In this document: in pieces, positions 38,670 to 50,352 of the stretch
Position numbering within the stretch: position 1 is the first letter of the stretch
Layout: each line of letters opens with the position of its first letter
Source of the DNA: Massilia sp. YIM B02769
Lineage (GTDB): Bacteria; Pseudomonadota; Gammaproteobacteria; Burkholderiales; Burkholderiaceae_D
Length of the DNA: 64,000 nt
Reading direction: 5' to 3'
Assembly: GCF_030411995.1 (NCBI RefSeq)
Contig: NZ_JASNRC010000010.1
Span: 186,001-250,000 of the forward strand
The notes under the pieces: generated by a model
The model's input: only the letters and a program-made list of their open reading frames with translations
The model's database searches: none
What the model was told of the DNA's origin: nothing
Translations under genes and position numbers: made by a program

Positions 38670-39833
38670 TTGAACGCCACTTTTAATTATCGCACGCATA
38701 TTGTTTCATCCTTGTCCGAAATAGGCCAGGCCGCCTGGGACGGCTTGCTGGCCCTGCAGGGCGAAGCCAATCCCTTCCTGTCCTACGCCTTCCTGCACGC
38801 GCTGCACGAATCCGGCAGCGCCTGCCCCGAGACCGGCTGGCAGCCGCAGTACATCGCGCTCTATGACGGCAGCGACGCGCTCGCCGCCGCCCTGCCCCTG
38901 TACGTGAAAGGCCACTCCTACGGCGAATACGTGTTCGACTGGGCCTGGGCCGATGCCTACCAGCGTCACGGCCTCGATTACTACCCGAAGCTGTTGTCGG
39001 CGGTGCCGTTCACGCCGGTGGCCGGCCCGCGCCTGCTGGCGCGCGACGACGCGGCGCGCGCCGCCCTGATCGAGGTGTTGCGCGCCACCCAGGCGGCAAC
39101 CGAGGTCTCGTCGACCCACATCCTGTTCCCGCCCGAAGAACACGCGCGCCAGTTGCAGGATGCCGGCTTCCTGCTGCGCAGCGGCGTACAGTTCCACTGG
39201 CTGAACCCGGGCTATGCCGATTTCGAGGCCTTTCTCGCGACGCTGGAGCAAAAGAAGCGCAAGAACATCCGCGCCGAGCGGCGCAAGGTGAAGGAAGCCG
39301 GCGTCCTGCTGCGCCGGGTGCGCGGCGCCGACATCACCGATGAGGAATGGCGCTTCTTCAACCGCTGCTACCGCCACACGTATGCGGCGCATTACTCGAC
39401 GCCCTACCTGAACCTGGATTTCTTCCGCCGCATCGGGGCCGCCATGCCCGACAATATCCTGCTCGTGATCGCCGAACGCGAAGGCCGTCCGATCGCGGCC
39501 TCGCTCGTGATCCACACCGCCGACACCCTGTACGGGCGTTACTGGGGCGAGATCGAGCACGTGCCCTGCCTGCACTTCGAGGCGGCGTATTACCAGCCGC
39601 TCGAGTTCTGCATCGAGCAAGGGATCAAGGTTTTCGAAGGCGGCGCCCAGGGCGAACACAAGATGGCGCGCGGCTTCCTGCCGACCCGCACGTATTCGGC
39701 GCACTGGCTGGCCCATCCTTCGTTCGCGGATGCGATCGAACGCTTCCTCGAGCGCGAAGCCGGCGGTATCGACGACTACATGGACGAACTGAACGAGCGC
39801 AATCCCTTCCGCAACGCAGGCCTATCCGACTGA
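38670..39833 (+). CDS. GNAT/FemAB-like protein (DUF482 type)
   Basis: About 387 residues. The protein matches the large 'peptidoglycan biosynthesis/recognition' GNAT group: VSSLSEIGQAAWDGLLALQG near the start, a central basic helix LEQKKRKNIRAERRKVKE, and the conserved C-terminal block FEGGAQGEHKMARGFLP. These proteins are predicted acyltransferases on amino groups; the substrate is unknown. Start: the reading frame opens at ATG 38595, overlapping nadE, but the first 25 residues look non-coding. A TTG at 38670 or thereabouts is more likely, although no ribosome site supports it. Confidence 0.82.
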   Translation: MNATFNYRTHIVSSLSEIGQAAWDGLLALQGEANPFLSYAFLHALHESGSACPETGWQPQYIALYDGSDALAAALPLYVKGHSYGEYVFDWAWADAYQRHGLDYYPKLLSAVPFTPVAGPRLLARDDAARAALIEVLRATQAATEVSSTHILFPPEEHARQLQDAGFLLRSGVQFHWLNPGYADFEAFLATLEQKKRKNIRAERRKVKEAGVLLRRVRGADITDEEWRFFNRCYRHTYAAHYSTPYLNLDFFRRIGAAMPDNILLVIAEREGRPIAASLVIHTADTLYGRYWGEIEHVPCLHFEAAYYQPLEFCIEQGIKVFEGGAQGEHKMARGFLPTRTYSAHWLAHPSFADAIERFLEREAGGIDDYMDELNERNPFRNAGLSD

Positions 39834-39843
39834 CCTGCAACCA

Positions 39844-39872
39844 GTAGGGTGGACGGGTTCCCCGTCCACGCG
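39844..39872. repeat. intergenic palindrome after the GNAT-like gene
   Basis: GTAGGGTGGACGGG-TTC-CCCGTCCACGCG, a copy with the changed stem GGACGGG/CCCGTCC. A degraded second copy (CAGGGTGGGCGCCCCGCG) follows at about 39893. Confidence 0.88.
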
Positions 39873-39931
39873 TTCAAGCAACGCGTGCACAGGCAGGGTG
39901 GGCGCCCCGCGTCCCCCTTGCGATCGTCCTG

Positions 39932-40510
39932 CTAGACCGGTATGGCCCGCCCCCCCGCTTCGCGCCGCGCCCCCGCCAGCAACAGAAAGGCAAACCCGAT
40001 CTCGATACAGGCCCCCGCCGCCGCCCCCCACACCGGCGGCGCACCCAGGCTGGCAAGCCCCCAGGCAGCCAGGCCCAGTACGGCTCCCATCACCCAGTAC
40101 AGGCGCTTGCCGTAAAGCGTGTGGAAGCAGAGATAGCGCCCGCCGATCACGAGCAGCATCGCGGGAAAGAACAGCTCGATGCGCCACAGCGCGATGGCAT
40201 ACGCCAGCGGCAGCATCGCGATCATCCAGAACGTCGTGGCCATGGCCAGCGCGCCAAGCGGATTGCCGGGCGTATGCCTGCCCGGCGCGCCGAGCAGGCG
40301 CGCGCACAGCACCGCGATCGGATGGATGACCACGCCGCCGCCGAACAGCGCCCACATGGCGCGCTCGGGCGACACCCAGGCCGCAAAGCATGCGGCCACG
40401 GCCCAGACCGAGCCGGACACCAGCACGCCCGGGGCGCCGCCCAGGTAGCCGCTGCGCATGTCGCGCTGGTGGGTGTCGAGTGAGGCGAGATCGGACCGGA
40501 CAGGGTGCAT
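39932..40510 (-). CDS. small multi-span membrane protein
   Basis: 192 residues with about six hydrophobic helices: GVLVSGSVWAVAACFAAWV, MWALFGGGVVIHPIAVLCA, TTFWMIAMLPLAYAIALW, FFPAMLLVIGGRYLCF, WVMGAVLGLAAWGLASL and AGACIEIGFAFLLLAGA. The short cytoplasmic N-terminus is LDTHQRDMRSGYLGGAPG. It belongs by appearance to a conserved uncharacterised family (the DUF7010 type comes to mind, not certain). No catalytic motif is visible. It lies downstream of the LysR gene in the same direction, 91 bases away. Confidence 0.65.
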   Translation of the reverse strand: MHPVRSDLASLDTHQRDMRSGYLGGAPGVLVSGSVWAVAACFAAWVSPERAMWALFGGGVVIHPIAVLCARLLGAPGRHTPGNPLGALAMATTFWMIAMLPLAYAIALWRIELFFPAMLLVIGGRYLCFHTLYGKRLYWVMGAVLGLAAWGLASLGAPPVWGAAAGACIEIGFAFLLLAGARREAGGRAIPV

Positions 40511-40601
40511 GGCGTTCTCCGCTTGGATGGCATCTCATCCTGCCACGATCAGACCGCCGTGACAATCATCGTATCCGGCACAGCGGCGGGGTCGAGGCAA
40601 C

Positions 40602-41495
40602 TCAGACGAACAGCGAAGGCTGGCTGTCGGCGTAATCGCGCAGCAGGTTCCAGACCACCTTCACGCGCCGAAGGCGATACAGGTCGGTCGGTGCGGCCAG
40701 CCAGAACGAGCGCTCGGCATGGAAGCCCGGCAGTACCTGCACCAGCTTGCCGTCGTCGGGCACCGCATACGGCGGCGCCATCATCAGGCCCATGCCGAGC
40801 GAGGCCGCCTCGATCTGCGCCGTCATGCCCGAGCAGCACAGGCGGCGCCGCGGCGTGAATCCGAGTTCGCCCATGTACGAGAGCTCGCGGCTGGCCAGGC
40901 GGTCCTGCACGTAGTCGACGAAGTAATGCTGGGCCAGGTCGGATTGCTGGCGGATCGGCGGATGCTTGTCGAGGTAATCCGGCGATGCATACAGGTAGAA
41001 GCGGAACGAGGCCAGGCGCGTGACCATGTAGCGCCCGGTGGTGGGCGGGTCGAGCATCACGCCGAGGTCGGCCTCGCGATTCGCAAGATTGGCGAAGCTC
41101 GGCAGCGCCAGCAGGTCGATCGACAGGTCCGGGTTCGCCTCCAGCAGCCCGGCCAGCAGCGGCGCCACCACCTTCACGCCGAAGACTTCCGGCACCCCGA
41201 GCCGCACCACGCCATGGGCCGCCACCTCGGCGCCGCCGAGCTGCTCGGCCGCCGCCAGGGCCGCGCCTTCCATCGCCTCGGCATGCGGCAGCAGCGCATG
41301 GCCCATCTCGGTGAGTTCGTAGCCTTCGCGCGAACGGTCGAACAGGGTCGAGCCGAGTTCCTTTTCCAGGCGGTCGATGCGGCGCGCGACCGTGGTGTGC
41401 TCGACATCCAGGCGCCGCGACGCGCCCGACAGGGTGCCGGCGCGCGCCAGTTCGAGGAAGAAACGCAGGTCGGTCCACTCAGGCAGGCTATTCAT
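40602..41495 (-). CDS. LysR-family transcription regulator
   Basis: 297 residues. N-terminal winged helix (WTDLRFFLELARAGTLSGAS then VEHTTVARRIDRLEKELGSTLFDRSREGY) and a two-lobe effector domain. The gene is divergent from the TonB receptor at 41802, with a 306-base region between them that holds repeated TGTGC/GCACA dyads. It is the natural candidate to control the receptor-hydrolase-ABC gene cluster. ATG 41495 was taken; a GTG two codons upstream is possible. Confidence 0.9.
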   Translation of the reverse strand: MNSLPEWTDLRFFLELARAGTLSGASRRLDVEHTTVARRIDRLEKELGSTLFDRSREGYELTEMGHALLPHAEAMEGAALAAAEQLGGAEVAAHGVVRLGVPEVFGVKVVAPLLAGLLEANPDLSIDLLALPSFANLANREADLGVMLDPPTTGRYMVTRLASFRFYLYASPDYLDKHPPIRQQSDLAQHYFVDYVQDRLASRELSYMGELGFTPRRRLCCSGMTAQIEAASLGMGLMMAPPYAVPDDGKLVQVLPGFHAERSFWLAAPTDLYRLRRVKVVWNLLRDYADSQPSLFV

Positions 41496-41540
41496 CGGCA
41501 CACTTGCTCAGTTTTGTTTAAATATGTCAAGATGATCTAT

Positions 41541-41686
41541 TGTGCACCAGTGCACATTCCTCCTGCAATCAATTCCCTCAAACGGCTGCCACGGCACGAA
41601 AATTGTGCACTTGCAGCATTTTCCCCAGCCAGCATGCACGATGCGTATGCACCGCGGCTGTGCACGGCCTTGTGCAAATTCGCACA
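41541..41686 (+). promoter_or_regulatory. paired TGTGC-N6-GCACA dyads before TonB receptor
   Basis: Two 16-base dyads of the same geometry: TGTGC-ACCAGT-GCACA at 41541-41556 and TGTGC-AAATTC-GCACA at 41671-41686, 130 bases apart. Two more single half-sites TGTGC occur at 41604 and 41659. The geometry equals the CRP site TGTGA-N6-TCACA with one pair changed. The remaining sequence of 41496-41801 holds no gene. Confidence 0.6.
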
Positions 41687-41801
41687 CAGGGTGGGCGGAT
41701 TGTTATCTTTTCAGCCAGTCCCAGCCGAGGCACACTGCTCGACGTGCGTGAGGGTGCAGATCAGCGAACACGCGCCGCCATTCCAAAAACAGGAGACAAC
41801 G

Positions 41802-44177
<2,376 letters not shown>

Positions 44178-44243
44178 GCGGCCGCCCGACGGTCGGAGGC
44201 AAGGGCGCCGGGAGGACGCCCTTTGCCAGCCTTAACCCCAACC

Positions 44244-45128
44244 ATGACAGGCCACATGTCCACTTACACTGAAATCAGCTATACGAGCGGCGATGGCCTG
44301 CGCTTGTATGCGCGCGACTACGCCGCCAGTTCGGGGCCGGCGCGCCTGCCCGTGGTCTGCATCCACGGCCTGACCCGCAACTCGGCCGACTTCGACGAGC
44401 TGGCGCCGGAAATCGCGCGCACGGGCCGGCGCGTGATCGCGCCCGACGTACGCGGGCGCGGCCACTCGGCCTACGATCCCGATCCGGCCAACTACAACCC
44501 GCCCGTGTATGCCGGCGACGTCGTCAAGCTGCTGCACGACCTCGGCATCGCCCGCGCCGTCTTTGTCGGCACCTCGATGGGCGGCCTGATCACCATGACC
44601 CTGGCCATGCGCCACCTCGACCTGATCGCCGGCGCGGTGCTGAACGACGTCGGACCGGTGCTGTCGAAAAAAGGCCTGGCGCGCATCGCCGGCTATGCCG
44701 GCCGCTGCAACGTATTGTCGACCTGGGACGAGGCGGCCCACTACCTGAAGGACATCAATGCCTGCGCCTTCCCCGGCAACCCGGATGCCGAATGGGACAA
44801 GTGGGCGCAGCGTGCCTTTGCCGCCAACGATTCCGGCCAGCTGGCCCTGCGTTACGACCCGAAAATTGCGTTAGCATTGCAAACGGGACAACTGCGGCCC
44901 ACCTCGCTGGCGGCGCGCATGGCTTTCCGGCGCCTGGCGCACCGGCGCCCCACCCTGCTGGTGCGCGGCGCCCTGTCCGACCTGGTCGAACCCGACCAGG
45001 CGGCCTGGATGCGGCGCGCCGCGCCGGCCATGGCGTACGCCGAAGTGCCGGATATCGGCCACGCGCCGATGCTGACCGAGCCGGCGGCGCTGGACGCGAT
45101 CCGCCGCTTCCTGGACCAGCTTCCATAA
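44244..45128 (+). CDS. cytoplasmic alpha/beta hydrolase
   Basis: About 294 residues without signal peptide. Seen: VVCIHGLTRNSADFDELAP (oxyanion loop), APDVRGRGHSAYD, nucleophile motif VFVGTSMGGLITM near residue 115, an acidic residue in RGALSDLVEPDQ and His in DIGHAPML. The triad Ser-Asp-His is intact. It resembles enzymes that open esters or lactones, such as MhpC/PcaD relatives, but the substrate is unknown. Starts at 44244 or 44256 are both possible. Position between a TonB receptor and an ABC importer gene set suggests that it processes the imported compound. Confidence 0.87.
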   Translation: MTGHMSTYTEISYTSGDGLRLYARDYAASSGPARLPVVCIHGLTRNSADFDELAPEIARTGRRVIAPDVRGRGHSAYDPDPANYNPPVYAGDVVKLLHDLGIARAVFVGTSMGGLITMTLAMRHLDLIAGAVLNDVGPVLSKKGLARIAGYAGRCNVLSTWDEAAHYLKDINACAFPGNPDAEWDKWAQRAFAANDSGQLALRYDPKIALALQTGQLRPTSLAARMAFRRLAHRRPTLLVRGALSDLVEPDQAAWMRRAAPAMAYAEVPDIGHAPMLTEPAALDAIRRFLDQLP

Positions 45129-45153
45129 CAGAACCAGAAAGACAGGAGACAAC

Positions 45154-46353
45154 ATGAAGCACCTGATCACACCTCTCGCCGCTTCCATCGTGGCCGCCTT
45201 TGCCCTCGGCGCCGCACCCGCCGCGCTGGCCGCCGGCCCAGACCTGAAGATCGCCCTCATCGCCGGCAAGACCGGCGCCCTCGAGGCCTATGCCAAGGAA
45301 ACCGAGACCGGCTTCATGATGGGCCTGGAATACCTCACCGGCGGCAAGATGGAAATCAACGGGCGCAAGCTGAAGGTCATCGTCAAGGACGACCAGAGCA
45401 AGCCCGACCTCGGCCGCACCCTGCTGGCCGAAGCCTATGGCGACGACAAGGCCGACATCGCGGTCGGCACCACCTCGTCGGGCTCGGCGCTGGCGATGCT
45501 GCCGGTGGCCAAGGAATACAGGAAGGTGCTGATCATCGAACCGGCCGTGGCCGATGCGATTACCGGCGACAAGTGGAACAAGTACATCTTCCGCACCGCG
45601 CGCAGCTCGATGCAGGACGCGATGGCGGCGGCCAGCACCCTGAAGCAAGGCAGCGTCGGCTTCCTGACCCAGGACTATGCCTTCGGGCGCGACGCCATCA
45701 AGGCCGGCAAGGAAGCGCTGGCGGCCACCGGCAGCAAGGCCAGGGTGGTGCACGAAGAGTACGCGCCAATGACCACCACCGACTTCACCGCCTCGACCCA
45801 GCGCCTGTTCGACGCCCTGAAGGACAAGCCGCAGCCGCGCGTGCTGCAGATCGTCTGGGCCGGCCCGAACCCGATGAACAAGCTGGCCGACATGAAGCCC
45901 GAGCGCTACGGCATCCACCTGGCGCCGGGCGGGAACATCCTGCCGGTCATGAAAACCTGGAAGAACTATGCCGGCACCGAAGGCACCATCTATTACTACT
46001 ACGCCTTCCCGAAGAACAAGATGAACGACTGGCTGGTGGCCGAGCACCAGAAGCGCTTCAAGGCGCCGCCCGACATGTTCACGGCCGGCGGTTTCGCAGC
46101 GGCGAGCGCGGTCCACACCGCCCTGTCGAAAGTCCCGAATGGGAACAGCGAACAGCTGGTGACGGCGATGGAAGGCATGTCCTTCGATACCCCGAAAGGC
46201 AAGATGAGCTTCCGCAAGGAAGACCACCAGGCGCTGCAATCGATGTACCACTTCCGCATCAAGAAGAACCAGGCCAACGAGTGGGACTTGCTGGAACTGG
46301 TGCGCGAGATCCCGGTCAACGACATGCCGCTGCCGGTCAAGAACAAGCGCTGA
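45154..46353 (+). CDS. ABC transporter periplasmic binding protein, LivK type
   Basis: 399 residues. Signal peptide (MKHLITPLAASIVAAFALGA to about residue 26), then a two-lobe type I periplasmic binding protein (Peripla_BP_6): PDLKIALIAGKTGALEAYAKET at the start, VGTTSSGSALAMLPVAKEYRK, and FLTQDYAFGRDAIKAGKEAL. The family binds branched-chain amino acids, amides, urea or aromatic acids. AGGAG lies five bases before the ATG. Its stop is separated from the ATPase start by only one base. Confidence 0.92.
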   Translation: MKHLITPLAASIVAAFALGAAPAALAAGPDLKIALIAGKTGALEAYAKETETGFMMGLEYLTGGKMEINGRKLKVIVKDDQSKPDLGRTLLAEAYGDDKADIAVGTTSSGSALAMLPVAKEYRKVLIIEPAVADAITGDKWNKYIFRTARSSMQDAMAAASTLKQGSVGFLTQDYAFGRDAIKAGKEALAATGSKARVVHEEYAPMTTTDFTASTQRLFDALKDKPQPRVLQIVWAGPNPMNKLADMKPERYGIHLAPGGNILPVMKTWKNYAGTEGTIYYYYAFPKNKMNDWLVAEHQKRFKAPPDMFTAGGFAAASAVHTALSKVPNGNSEQLVTAMEGMSFDTPKGKMSFRKEDHQALQSMYHFRIKKNQANEWDLLELVREIPVNDMPLPVKNKR

Positions 46354-46354
46354 C

Positions 46355-47149
46355 ATGGCGGCCTTGAATACGCAAGCGCCCTCGCTGTCGACGCGCGACC
46401 TGACGATCCGCTTCGGCGGCCACGTCGCGGTCAACGCGGTGACGGCGGACTTTTATCCGGGCACGCTGACGGTGATTGTCGGTCCCAACGGGGCCGGCAA
46501 GACCACCTATTTCAACCTGGTCTCGGGCCAGCTGCCGGCCACCTCGGGCAGCGTGCTCCTGAACGGCCAGGACGTGACCAAGGCCGGCGCCGCGCGCCGC
46601 ACGCGCCTGGGCATCGGGCGCGCCTTCCAGCTGACGAATTTGTTCCCCAACCTGACGGTGATGGAGAACGTGCGCCTGGCGGTGCAGAGCCGCGCGGGCC
46701 TGGGCATGAACATGTTCTCGGTCTGGTTCGGGCACAAGGAACTGATCGCGCGCGCCGAGCATTACCTCGAGCGCGTCGCCATGCTGGGCAAGCGCGAGGC
46801 GCGCGTCGGCGCGCTCTCGCACGGCGACCAGCGCAAGCTGGAAGTCGCGATCCTGCTGGCGCTGGAACCCGACATCCTGATGTTCGACGAGCCGACCGCC
46901 GGCATGAGCGTCGACGAGGTGCCGGTGGTGCTGGACCTGATCCAGTCCGTAAAGCGCGACAGCGCCAGGACGGTCTTGCTGGTCGAGCACAAGATGGACG
47001 TGGTGCGCCAGCTCGCCGACCGCATCATCGTGCTGCACAACGGCACCTTGGTCGCGGACGGCGATCCGCATGAAGTGATGCAATCGAAGATCGTACAGGA
47101 AGCCTATCTTGGAACACCCGACACCGAACCCGCCGCCGCCCATGGCTGA
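46355..47149 (+). CDS. ABC transporter ATPase, LivG type
   Basis: 264 residues. Walker A VGPNGAGKTTYFNL near residue 43, the family's modified signature LSHGDQRKLEVAILLALEPDIL, Walker B LMFDEPTAGM and switch His in LLVEHKMDVV. It powers uptake with the partner LivF-type ATPase. The next gene begins before this one ends (overlap of 8 bases), so translation is coupled. Confidence 0.94.
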   Translation: MAALNTQAPSLSTRDLTIRFGGHVAVNAVTADFYPGTLTVIVGPNGAGKTTYFNLVSGQLPATSGSVLLNGQDVTKAGAARRTRLGIGRAFQLTNLFPNLTVMENVRLAVQSRAGLGMNMFSVWFGHKELIARAEHYLERVAMLGKREARVGALSHGDQRKLEVAILLALEPDILMFDEPTAGMSVDEVPVVLDLIQSVKRDSARTVLLVEHKMDVVRQLADRIIVLHNGTLVADGDPHEVMQSKIVQEAYLGTPDTEPAAAHG

Positions 47150-47867
47150 ACCACTGCTCACGCTTGCGGGCGTCCACACCCACATCGGCCAGTACCACAT
47201 CCTGCAAGGCGTGGACCTGACGGTGCCGCGCGGCGGTCTGTCGGTGCTGCTCGGCCGTAACGGCGCCGGCAAGACCACCACCCTGCGCACCATCATGGGC
47301 CTGTGGAAGGCCAGCGCCGGCAGCATCCATTTCGACGGCCAGGACATCAGCAAATTGGCCACGCCCGACATCGCCCGCCTCGGCATCGCCTACGTCCCGG
47401 AAAGCATGGCCGTGTTCTCGGACCTCAGCGTGCGTGAGAATTTGCACCTGGCGGCGCGTGGCGGTCCGATGGACATGGCGCGCGTGGAGTGGATCTTCGG
47501 CTTCTTCCCGGCCCTGAAAAAATTCTGGAACTACCCGGCGGGGAACCTCTCAGGCGGCCAGAAGCAGATGGTGGCGATCGCCCGCGCCATCGTCGAACCG
47601 CGCAAGCTGCTGCTGGTGGACGAGCCGACCAAGGGCCTGGCCCCGAGCATCGTGCAAAGCCTGATCGCGGCCTTCCGCGAACTCAAGGAACACGAGACCA
47701 CCATCCTGCTGGTCGAGCAGAATTTCAACTTCGTGCGCTCGCTCGGCGATACCGTGAGCGTGATGGACGACGGCCGCGTGGCCCATGCCGGCACGATGGC
47801 GGCGCTGGCGAACGACGAAGCGCTGCAGCAGCGCCTGCTCGGCCTGTCGCTGGCCGCACACCAATAG
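47142..47867 (+). CDS. ABC transporter ATPase, LivF type
   Basis: 241 residues from ATG 47142, overlapping the LivG-type gene; a TTG at 47109 would add eleven residues of Pro-rich sequence (HPTPNPPPP). Walker A LGRNGAGKTTTLRT near residue 35, signature NLSGGQKQMVAIARAIV, Walker B LLLVDEPTKGLAPSI and the switch in LLVEQNFNFVRSL. Second ATPase of the importer. Confidence 0.94.
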   Translation: MAEPLLTLAGVHTHIGQYHILQGVDLTVPRGGLSVLLGRNGAGKTTTLRTIMGLWKASAGSIHFDGQDISKLATPDIARLGIAYVPESMAVFSDLSVRENLHLAARGGPMDMARVEWIFGFFPALKKFWNYPAGNLSGGQKQMVAIARAIVEPRKLLLVDEPTKGLAPSIVQSLIAAFRELKEHETTILLVEQNFNFVRSLGDTVSVMDDGRVAHAGTMAALANDEALQQRLLGLSLAAHQ

Positions 47868-47877
47868 GATTCTTACG

Positions 47878-48945
47878 ATGCCTGCTACTCTTCCCCGCGC
47901 CGGCGTTGCATCATCCGCCGCATCTTCCGCCGCCCCGCCAGCGCAAGCGGCGGATGCGCCGCTCCCGAGCGCCCCGCGCGACATCGCGCCGGTGCTGCTG
48001 GTGCCCATGCTGGCCCTGCTCATGCTGCCCCTGGTCGGCAGCTTCCCCACCTGGATCACGCTCACCGTCGCCGGCCTCGCCATGGGCATGATGATCTTCA
48101 TCATGGCCAGCGGCCTGACCCTGGTGTTCGGCCTGATGAACGTGCTGAACTTCGGCCATGGCGCCTTTGTCTCGGTGGGCGCGTTTGCCGCTACGTTGGT
48201 GCTGCTGCCGATGCGCGGCTGGCTCGAGATGGATTCATTGCTGGTCAACCTCGGCGTGCTGGCCCTGGCCGTGACGGTGGCGATGCTGGTCACCGCCCTG
48301 CTCGGCTGGGCCTTCGAGCGCGTGATCATCATGCCGGTGTATGGCCAGCATTTAAAACAGATCCTGATCACCATGGGCGGCATGATCGTCGCCGAGCAGC
48401 TGATCAACGTGATCTGGGGCGCCGAGACCATCCCGCTGCCGCTGCCGACCAGCCTGCGCGGCGCCATCTTCCTGGGCGACGCCGCCATCGAAAAATACCG
48501 GCTGGTGGCCGTGATCGTCGGCCTGGTCGTGTTCGCCGCCATGTTCCTGACCCTGAACCGCACCAAGATCGGCCTCCTGATCCGCGCCGGCGTCGAAAAC
48601 GGCGAAATGGTCGAGAGCCTGGGCTACCGCATCCGCCGCCTGTTCGTCGGCGTGTTCGCGGCCGGTTCCGCGCTGGCCGGCCTGGGCGGCGTGATGTGGG
48701 GCCTGTACAAGGAAACCCTGTCGGCGGCGATGGGCGGCGAAATCATGATCATGATCTTCATCGTGATCATCATCGGCGGCCTCGGTTCGGTGGGCGGCTG
48801 CTTCATCGGCGCCCTGCTGATGGCGCTGGTAGCCAACTATGCCGGCTTCCTGGCGCCGAAGATCGCGCTGGTCTCGAACATCATCCTGATGATCGCGATC
48901 CTGCTGTGGCGCCCGGCCGGGCTGTATTCGAAGATGCGGGGCTGA
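47878..48945 (+). CDS. ABC transporter permease, LivH type
   Basis: 355 residues. An Ala/Pro-rich N-terminal extension of about 40 residues (unusual for the family) is followed by eight to nine membrane helices; the family block GLTLVFGLMNVLNFGHGAFVSVGAF lies near residue 85 and GGLGSVGGCFIGALLMAL near residue 300. ATG 47878 has AGGA about nine bases upstream. It forms the membrane channel with the LivM-type partner. Confidence 0.92.
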   Translation: MPATLPRAGVASSAASSAAPPAQAADAPLPSAPRDIAPVLLVPMLALLMLPLVGSFPTWITLTVAGLAMGMMIFIMASGLTLVFGLMNVLNFGHGAFVSVGAFAATLVLLPMRGWLEMDSLLVNLGVLALAVTVAMLVTALLGWAFERVIIMPVYGQHLKQILITMGGMIVAEQLINVIWGAETIPLPLPTSLRGAIFLGDAAIEKYRLVAVIVGLVVFAAMFLTLNRTKIGLLIRAGVENGEMVESLGYRIRRLFVGVFAAGSALAGLGGVMWGLYKETLSAAMGGEIMIMIFIVIIIGGLGSVGGCFIGALLMALVANYAGFLAPKIALVSNIILMIAILLWRPAGLYSKMRG

Positions 48946-48949
48946 GCGC

Positions 48950-50026
48950 ATGCTGAACACACTCCTTTCCGGCGATTTGCCGCGCAGCCGCATCCTGAGT
49001 GCCGTGCTGGTGCTGATCCTGCTGGGTCTCGCCTTTGCGCCCTTCCTCACGGCCGGCGCCCGTCCGCTGAACATGGCGGCCACGATCTGCGTGTATATCG
49101 TGCTCGTGGCGTCCTATGACCTGCTGCTCGGCTACACCGGCATCGTCTCGTTTGCGCACACCATGTTCTACGGGATCGGCGCCTATGGCATCGGCCTCGG
49201 ACTGGCATCCGTCGATGAACCGACCTGGGGCGTGGCGTTGAAGGGGCTGGGGCTGGCGCTGCTGCTGGCCCTGGTGCTGGCGTTCATCGTCGGCCTGTTC
49301 GCGCTGCGCGTGCGCGCCATCTTCTACGCCATGATCACGCTGGCGGTGGCGTCCTCGTTCGCGGTGCTGGCGTCGCAGCTGTCGGACTTCACCGGAGGCG
49401 AAGACGGCAAGACCTTCAGCGTGCCGGAAGTGCTGACGCCGGGCTTCACGCTGATCGAGAACGAGGTGTTCGGGCGCGCCATCGACGGCAAGCTGCTCAC
49501 CTATTACCTGGTGTTCTTCGGCTGCCTGCTGCTCTTCCTGTTCCTGCTGCGCCTGGTGAATTCGCCGTTCGGGCGCGTGCTGCAGGCGATCCGCGAGAAC
49601 GAGTTCCGCGCCGAGGCGCTGGGCTACCGCACCGTGGTCTACCGCATCTGGGCCAACTGCCTGGCGGCGCTGGTGGCGGTGCTGGCCGGCGCCCTGATGG
49701 CGCTGTGGCTGCGCTATGTCGGACCCAAGACCTCGCTCGGCTTCGAGGTGATGACCGACATCCTGCTGATCGTGGTCATCGGCGGCATGGGCACGATGTA
49801 CGGCGCGGTGGTGGGCGCGGCGCTGTTCATCCTGGCGCAGAACTACCTGAAGGAGCTGATGGCGCATGGATCAAGCGCGCTGGAAGGCGTGCCGCTGCTG
49901 GCCGCGGCCGTGCACCCGGACCGCTGGATGCTGTGGCTGGGCGTGCTGTTCGTACTGTCGATCTATTTCTTCCCGGTTGGGATCGTCGGCAAGCTGCGGC
50001 TGCGCAGCTACTTCGCGCAGCGCTGA
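48950..50026 (+). CDS. ABC transporter permease, LivM type
   Basis: 358 residues, about nine to ten membrane helices, with the family blocks YDLLLGYTGIVSFAHTMFYG near residue 45, SPFGRVLQAIRENEFRAEALGY near 205 and VVIGGMGTMYGAVVGAALF near 275. It starts four bases after the LivH-type stop and completes the importer. No terminator was seen; an intergenic palindrome follows at 50067. Confidence 0.92.
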   Translation: MLNTLLSGDLPRSRILSAVLVLILLGLAFAPFLTAGARPLNMAATICVYIVLVASYDLLLGYTGIVSFAHTMFYGIGAYGIGLGLASVDEPTWGVALKGLGLALLLALVLAFIVGLFALRVRAIFYAMITLAVASSFAVLASQLSDFTGGEDGKTFSVPEVLTPGFTLIENEVFGRAIDGKLLTYYLVFFGCLLLFLFLLRLVNSPFGRVLQAIRENEFRAEALGYRTVVYRIWANCLAALVAVLAGALMALWLRYVGPKTSLGFEVMTDILLIVVIGGMGTMYGAVVGAALFILAQNYLKELMAHGSSALEGVPLLAAAVHPDRWMLWLGVLFVLSIYFFPVGIVGKLRLRSYFAQR

Positions 50027-50066
50027 CGCTTCCTCTTTGCCGCGAACATTCGCGTTCGCGGCTTTC

Positions 50067-50196
50067 GTAGGGTGGGCACCTGTGCCCACGCTGTTTCACC
50101 TTTCGAACACCACCATGTTCCATTATTACCGGCTTGTGTAAACCATGGTGGTTTGCATCGGTACCATACCGCGTGGACACAGGTGTCCACCCTACG
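50067..50196. repeat. two intergenic palindromes in opposite directions
   Basis: 50067-50091: GTAGGGTGGGCAC-CT-GTGCCCACGC. 50169-50196: CCGCGTGGACAC-AG-GTGTCCACCCTACG. The two stems differ (GGGCAC and GGACAC) yet both pair fully. The 326-base gap 50027-50352 holds no gene besides these. Confidence 0.9.
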
Positions 50197-50352
50197 CCCC
50201 CTCCGATTCCCCAAACCGCTGAGTTACAGCGCACCTTGAATAAAGATCAAGGTTCGCTCTTGTTCAGCTCATATGATGAACTGAACCATGGCCTCGTGTC
50301 AGCCAGGCGCGAGTTCGACGCCATCCTTCTGGCTTCGCATGAAAGCTCATCC

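Noticed and set aside
40719..41801. N-terminal extension of the TonB receptor
   Set aside because: It overlaps the LysR gene on the other strand and the proper start at 41802 has a ribosome site and a signal peptide.
50134..50352. N-terminal extension of the PEP-CTERM gene
   Set aside because: It is read through an intergenic palindrome and lacks a signal peptide; the signal peptide starts at 50353.
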